Shown piece by piece: positions 60,150 to 64,000 of a stretch of DNA of 64,000 nt (positions are counted from its first letter, which is position 1; each line of letters starts with the position of its first letter). The DNA lies in the IMG/VR virus record IMGVR_UViG_3300042387_002461, positions 1 through 64,000 of that record. One strand, written 5' to 3'. This DNA comes from a virus. Position numbers and translations under genes: made by a program. The notes under the pieces were generated by a model. That model saw only the letters and a program-made list of their open reading frames with translations, ran no database searches and had not been told where the DNA came from.

Positions 60150-61361
60150 ATGAGCACAGCAATTCCTTTAACTCAAAAAGCTGTTAATTTTGCGGATTTG
60201 ATGAGAGACGTGTCTGTTAATGCTATTGCAAACGGAGCAGGATGGACGTTAGACCAACTCGGAAAAGGGGCTGGTTTATTAAATCGGTCTAAAGATATGG
60301 ATGGCAGTCTTGTTGCCAACAAAGACGTCAATGACGGATCTACTTACGGAGCAATGAGAAATGTTGTGAAAGATTATAGATGGACGCTTTCTAAAACAAA
60401 AAATAGAGATGATGTTCCTTATATTCGTTTGATGGAGTTCAGAGCAAACGAAACAGTTATTCAAAAGCAAATAAACTTGTATTCGCAATTAGCTCCGAGC
60501 ACAATAGGAAATGCTTTTGGTGCAACACAGCCTAAAGCGTCAACTCTTCAGCCATATGAAGAAATTTTTCCCAAAACAGACCCGACTGGCTTCTCATATT
60601 GGTTTCCGTATTTTAGCAAAACGAGCTTAGAACTTACTACTCCTAATTGGGAAAAAATTGACGGAGCAGCAGGAGCAATCATGAAAACTACAGAAAGCAT
60701 GGCAGAAACTTGGCTCGGAAAAGGTGCTGGAGAAAAGGCTTCAATGATTTCTTCTGTATTCGAAGGAGCGGCTACAGCGGCAAACATTGCAGCAGCAGCT
60801 CAATATCCAGTTGTTGGTGCATTTGATAGACCAAGAATTTTTACGAGCCATTCTGAAAGAAATATAACAATTTCTTTCCCACTTTTCAATACAGTAGAAG
60901 AGGGAGACTGGGTCAAAAACAGAGAACTGATATATCTCTTAATGGAACAAAATCTTTATAACAAAAGAGACTATACAACAGGTCTGCCTCCAGTATTTTA
61001 TGATGTATATATTCCAGGGCAATATTATTGCTTTGCAAGTTGTATTACTCAGATCAATGTAGAAAATTTAGGAAACACGAGACTGTTATATAATGAATTT
61101 ATTGTACCAGATGCTTATCAAGTAACTCTTACTCTGAGTGAAATGACAATGCCGAGTAAAAATCAATTTGCTGCTATTTTTAACGGCGAAGCTCGAAACC
61201 AAGTTAAAACTTCAACTGCTGTTAAAACTCCTGTATCTTCTCCGCTAAGTGAAGGACCAACTGTAAGAGCAGCAGAAATAAGATCACAACAACGACAAGC
61301 TCAGGCTGCTTATAACGAGAGGCCTCGAACTTTTACGTCCATTCAAGGAGGTAATCCGTGA
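60150..61361 (+). CDS. baseplate tail-tube cap (gp48-like)
   Basis: 403 aa. FTSHSERNITISFPLFNT, PPVFYDVYIPGQYYCFASC, and IVPDAYQVTLTLSEMTMPSKNQF resemble T4-like gp48 tube-cap/initiator proteins. L-box TTAATTACTAG before ATG. Overlaps the next gene by 4 bp. Confidence 0.7.
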   Translation: MSTAIPLTQKAVNFADLMRDVSVNAIANGAGWTLDQLGKGAGLLNRSKDMDGSLVANKDVNDGSTYGAMRNVVKDYRWTLSKTKNRDDVPYIRLMEFRANETVIQKQINLYSQLAPSTIGNAFGATQPKASTLQPYEEIFPKTDPTGFSYWFPYFSKTSLELTTPNWEKIDGAAGAIMKTTESMAETWLGKGAGEKASMISSVFEGAATAANIAAAAQYPVVGAFDRPRIFTSHSERNITISFPLFNTVEEGDWVKNRELIYLLMEQNLYNKRDYTTGLPPVFYDVYIPGQYYCFASCITQINVENLGNTRLLYNEFIVPDAYQVTLTLSEMTMPSKNQFAAIFNGEARNQVKTSTAVKTPVSSPLSEGPTVRAAEIRSQQRQAQAAYNERPRTFTSIQGGNP

Positions 61362-61705
61362 AACAAAACCAAATACAAGATTTAGAAAAGCTAAGAGAAG
61401 AAAATTTTGAAAATATTTTTAATGTTTATCAAGATCAAGATGGCATGTATTTTTATAATTTGTTACAAACTGTTGTATTTCCACAAGATCTTCCCGCAAA
61501 TTTGTTTAACTATTACAATGTTGCTTACGGAGATACCTGGCCATTCATATCATTCAAAACGCTCGGTAGTCCAAATCTTTGGTGGATAATTTTGCTTGCA
61601 AACAACATTCAAAATCCTCTACAACCTCTTGTGAATGGAACGCAAATAAGAATTCCAATTAAAGACGTTGTAAGGGAAATCTTAACACAAATAAGGAGAG
61701 GCTAA
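61358..61705 (+). CDS. baseplate wedge protein (gp53-like)
   Basis: 115 aa, GTG start with Shine-Dalgarno GGAGG 6 nt upstream. YNVAYGDTWPFISFKTLGSPNLWWIILLANNIQNP (in parts) is the gp53-type signature of wedge proteins in contractile tails. Confidence 0.85.
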   Translation: MKQNQIQDLEKLREENFENIFNVYQDQDGMYFYNLLQTVVFPQDLPANLFNYYNVAYGDTWPFISFKTLGSPNLWWIILLANNIQNPLQPLVNGTQIRIPIKDVVREILTQIRRG

Positions 61706-61708
61706 TTT

Positions 61709-63577
61709 ATGGTTAAATTTGACATGAGTGCTGCTGCAGGTAATGTAGCTACTATTCCTTCCCAGACTGTTAATACAACTGCTCTTGCAAGCGGACCTCT
61801 GAACCCAACTTTGACAAATTCTTTTGATGGATCTCGAAAACTTGAAGTAAACTCTCCTCCTGTCAATCCAAAAAGCATGTTTGCAAACGGGAGAATGATT
61901 GAGCAAAAATACAATCAGCTCTTTTATGATGTTCAATTGTATCTTTGTAATAGTGGCAACTTCGATAACGTTGAAGATACATATAGATATTATCTTAATC
62001 CTGCAGCAGTTCTTGGATTTGGAATGTCTGACACAGTAACTGATTGGGTGGTTGACGGTTCTTTAACGTTCATGTATCTTCCTGAAGATGCTAAACCCAA
62101 GCAAGGAAAGCTTACAGGAAATGAAGCAAGAACAGTAACTGCTGCTTCAGAAAATGCTGAGACCGTGAAGTCTTATCAATTTAGAAGCGATGGTTATGAC
62201 CTTCTTCGTGTACTTATAACTCCAAAATCAACTCCAAAGACAGGAGAACTAGGAGTGGAGTTGGATGGCAAAGATCCAAAATGGACACTGAGTTATTTGT
62301 TTTCGGTTTATGATGTAGAAGATGTCAATGACGTGCCAGCACTCAAAGGTCCGATGTCTACTTATATGAAGTGCTTGAAATTAAAATTTCATGATGTGCG
62401 CTATCATATGCTCAAGACTGCAAATATTGAATATTCTACAGCAATGCCAAAGGATCCAGCAATTGGCACACCAAACTTTCAATCTTCTCTGAGCAATCAA
62501 GGAACTCTAAAAACTGGGGAAGCGATTTTAGATATTTTAAATTTTGTTTTAGCAAAAACAGAAAACGGAGGATGCGAAGAGTTCCGTCAGTTTATGCCAA
62601 ATGCAAACGTTCCTGAAGAAATTACGGAATGGGAGAAAGGCGAAAGTGAAATTTTTTATACTTCTCCAGCACAGAGCTCAGCATATGACGATATTAGTTA
62701 TCTTTATTCTCACCATGTTAGCAATAAGCCTTTATTAGGAATCGAAGATACGAAAGATCTAAGTTTGTTCCATACAAACAGAAACAAAAATTTTGGTTAT
62801 ATTGAAAAAATTTGTTTGACTCCTTTGACTGATTTTTTTAAAAAAGCTCTTGATGGAGATCAACCAGGTGAACTCCAAAAGGAACATTTCTTTGTTACGT
62901 CACATACAACAGAAGACGACTCAGCAAAAGGCTACAGAGCTCCCATTGGAGGAAATGGTAAGGACATTGATTTAAAAACTTTCAAATACGGACAAATTGT
63001 TTCATACAGCTTTGTTGATATGTCTCCAGAAATGAACAATGATGCCTTCAGAACAAAGCCAGTTTATTCTGTAGACATTGGCAAGCGGACGTTCAATATG
63101 CAATTTAAGAACAATGATGTGCTATCTGCTCGCAAAGCTATTACAGAATCTTATATAAAAGGTCTTTATAAAGAAGGAGAAGGGGAAAAATTATTTCTTC
63201 CAACACTTCATAAAACAAAGAAGTCTCTGAATGTCTTTCCAACATTTTCTCTGAACGGTGAAAATAATGAACAAGGAAAAATTTTAAGGCAGAAGAACGG
63301 TATTCATAATTTGCTTTATACTGGAATCTTTCAAAATGCTTGCATTTCTTTTAAGACTTATGGACTGACTTTAAGAGAGTCTGGAACATTCATTGCAATT
63401 GATAAAGCATCTGGTTGTGATGATAATGATTATAATAACAAACTGTACGGTCAGTGGTTTGTTGTTCGAGTCGATCATTTATTTGAAGCGGGCATTTATA
63501 TGAACGTCATTTATGCGGTTAAGCTCCATCGCTTCAAAGAGATGCAAACTGCTTTCAAAGAAACAATTGACGGCTAA
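61709..63577 (+). CDS. probable baseplate hub protein
   Basis: 622 aa. ATG after AAGGAGAGG (Shine-Dalgarno). C-terminal part GQWFVVRVDHLFEAGIYMNVIYAVKLHR resembles gp27-like hub ends. Position after gp53-like supports a hub. Not confirmed by any clear domain. Confidence 0.6.
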   Translation: MVKFDMSAAAGNVATIPSQTVNTTALASGPLNPTLTNSFDGSRKLEVNSPPVNPKSMFANGRMIEQKYNQLFYDVQLYLCNSGNFDNVEDTYRYYLNPAAVLGFGMSDTVTDWVVDGSLTFMYLPEDAKPKQGKLTGNEARTVTAASENAETVKSYQFRSDGYDLLRVLITPKSTPKTGELGVELDGKDPKWTLSYLFSVYDVEDVNDVPALKGPMSTYMKCLKLKFHDVRYHMLKTANIEYSTAMPKDPAIGTPNFQSSLSNQGTLKTGEAILDILNFVLAKTENGGCEEFRQFMPNANVPEEITEWEKGESEIFYTSPAQSSAYDDISYLYSHHVSNKPLLGIEDTKDLSLFHTNRNKNFGYIEKICLTPLTDFFKKALDGDQPGELQKEHFFVTSHTTEDDSAKGYRAPIGGNGKDIDLKTFKYGQIVSYSFVDMSPEMNNDAFRTKPVYSVDIGKRTFNMQFKNNDVLSARKAITESYIKGLYKEGEGEKLFLPTLHKTKKSLNVFPTFSLNGENNEQGKILRQKNGIHNLLYTGIFQNACISFKTYGLTLRESGTFIAIDKASGCDDNDYNNKLYGQWFVVRVDHLFEAGIYMNVIYAVKLHRFKEMQTAFKETIDG

Positions 63578-63585
63578 GTAATTTT

Positions 63586-63855
63586 ATGAAATACAAGCTA
63601 AAAATTGTTCCGCAAGACGGAGGCTATGTTGGTTATGCTCTTCAGAATGATGAAGTAACTTATACAACAAGTGTGCATAAAGATACAATAATGGCTTCTC
63701 GAGAGCTTTCTAAATTTGTTGGCAATCAAGATAAACCACAAACAATATCTCCTGTGCCCTTTCAAAGAGCAAATTCAGCAATTCCAATTCCTTCAGCAAC
63801 GGTCAGAAGCAATTCCAGACCAGTTACTAATACAAAGTGTTGTGGCAGAGGCTAA
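63586..63855 (+). CDS. unknown 89-residue late protein
   Basis: MKYKLKIVPQDGGYVGYALQNDEVTYTT, then Pro/Ser/Asn-rich and TKCCGRG end. TAAGTAATTTT before ATG. Stop overlaps that of the convergent gene. Confidence 0.75.
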   Translation: MKYKLKIVPQDGGYVGYALQNDEVTYTTSVHKDTIMASRELSKFVGNQDKPQTISPVPFQRANSAIPIPSATVRSNSRPVTNTKCCGRG

Positions 63856-64000
63856 AAGGCTTTGGAAAGGCTTATAAGCGCTGAGAAGAAGTTGATTTCT
63901 TTGTCAATTGCTAAGGAATGATTTTCAAGCGATTTTGAAACAATCATAAGCATGTTCAGCTTTTTCTCATAATCAATTGAAGATTGAAAGATTACTTCGA
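63852..64000 (-). CDS. C-terminal end of an unidentified protein (partial)
   Basis: Open - strand frame entering from the right edge, 49 codons to TAG at 63852-63854. Helical (SIDYEKKLNMLMIVSKSLEN). Convergent with and overlapping 63586-63855. Confidence 0.5.
   Translation of the reverse strand, partial: EVIFQSSIDYEKKLNMLMIVSKSLENHSLAIDKEINFFSALISLSKAF

Overview
The window looks like part of a large T4-like myovirus genome (AT-rich, standard code, Gram-negative-type host signals). The evidence is a run of T4-type tail tube, baseplate and tape-measure genes on the + strand at 54.0-63.9 kb, a 35 kb block of small promoter-separated genes on the - strand, homing endonucleases, a tmRNA and at least one tRNA. 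The host cannot be named from sequence alone.

Layout. 0-7.3 kb: - strand genes, mostly late type. 7.4-8.8 kb: one + strand adhesin-like virion gene. 8.8-43.5 kb: mainly small - strand accessory genes, nearly all unrecognised, interspersed with some late-type genes, a tRNA-His, an intron-bearing tmRNA, a TnpB-like gene, two HNH endonuclease genes, a RadA-like ATPase, a DUF932-like gene and six copies of a ~45 bp repeat. 44.2-52.6 kb: + strand RadA-like paralogue, then a family of late genes that share terminal peptides. 52.7-54.0 kb: two HNH genes and a basic peptide. 54.0-63.9 kb: tail and baseplate operon.

Two promoter types recur. In this annotation 'E-box' means an early-type promoter: a -35 region close to TTGA(G/C)CTGTCC, a 17 nt spacer from the hexamer, a -10 near TAAGAT or TAATAT, and the ATG only 6-10 nt after the -10. 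'L-box' means a T4-late-like GATAAATAA or TTAAATAA motif 4-8 nt before the start codon. Both geometries predict leaderless or nearly leaderless mRNAs for the first gene of each transcript, whereas genes inside operons overlap (ATGA) or carry Shine-Dalgarno sequences.

The most interesting system is a set of at least 15 otherwise unrelated proteins that begin with the same short peptide ('tag A', M-x-KDQ-x-LLEEAY), plus about 12 with a second type ('tag B', like MKQFDxLVxxIxE or MKSFKQFFFES). These resemble the T4 capsid-targeting sequence that sends internal proteins into the prohead and is cut by the prohead protease after (L/I)-x-E. Almost all tagged genes have L-boxes and almost no E-box gene is tagged. 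Eight of the tagged proteins also share a C-terminal motif (like KELDKDFDIDLEDF). The simplest reading is a large modular set of late proteins packaged in the capsid and possibly ejected into the host, followed after infection by the E-box genes. This is inference and no virion data are available.
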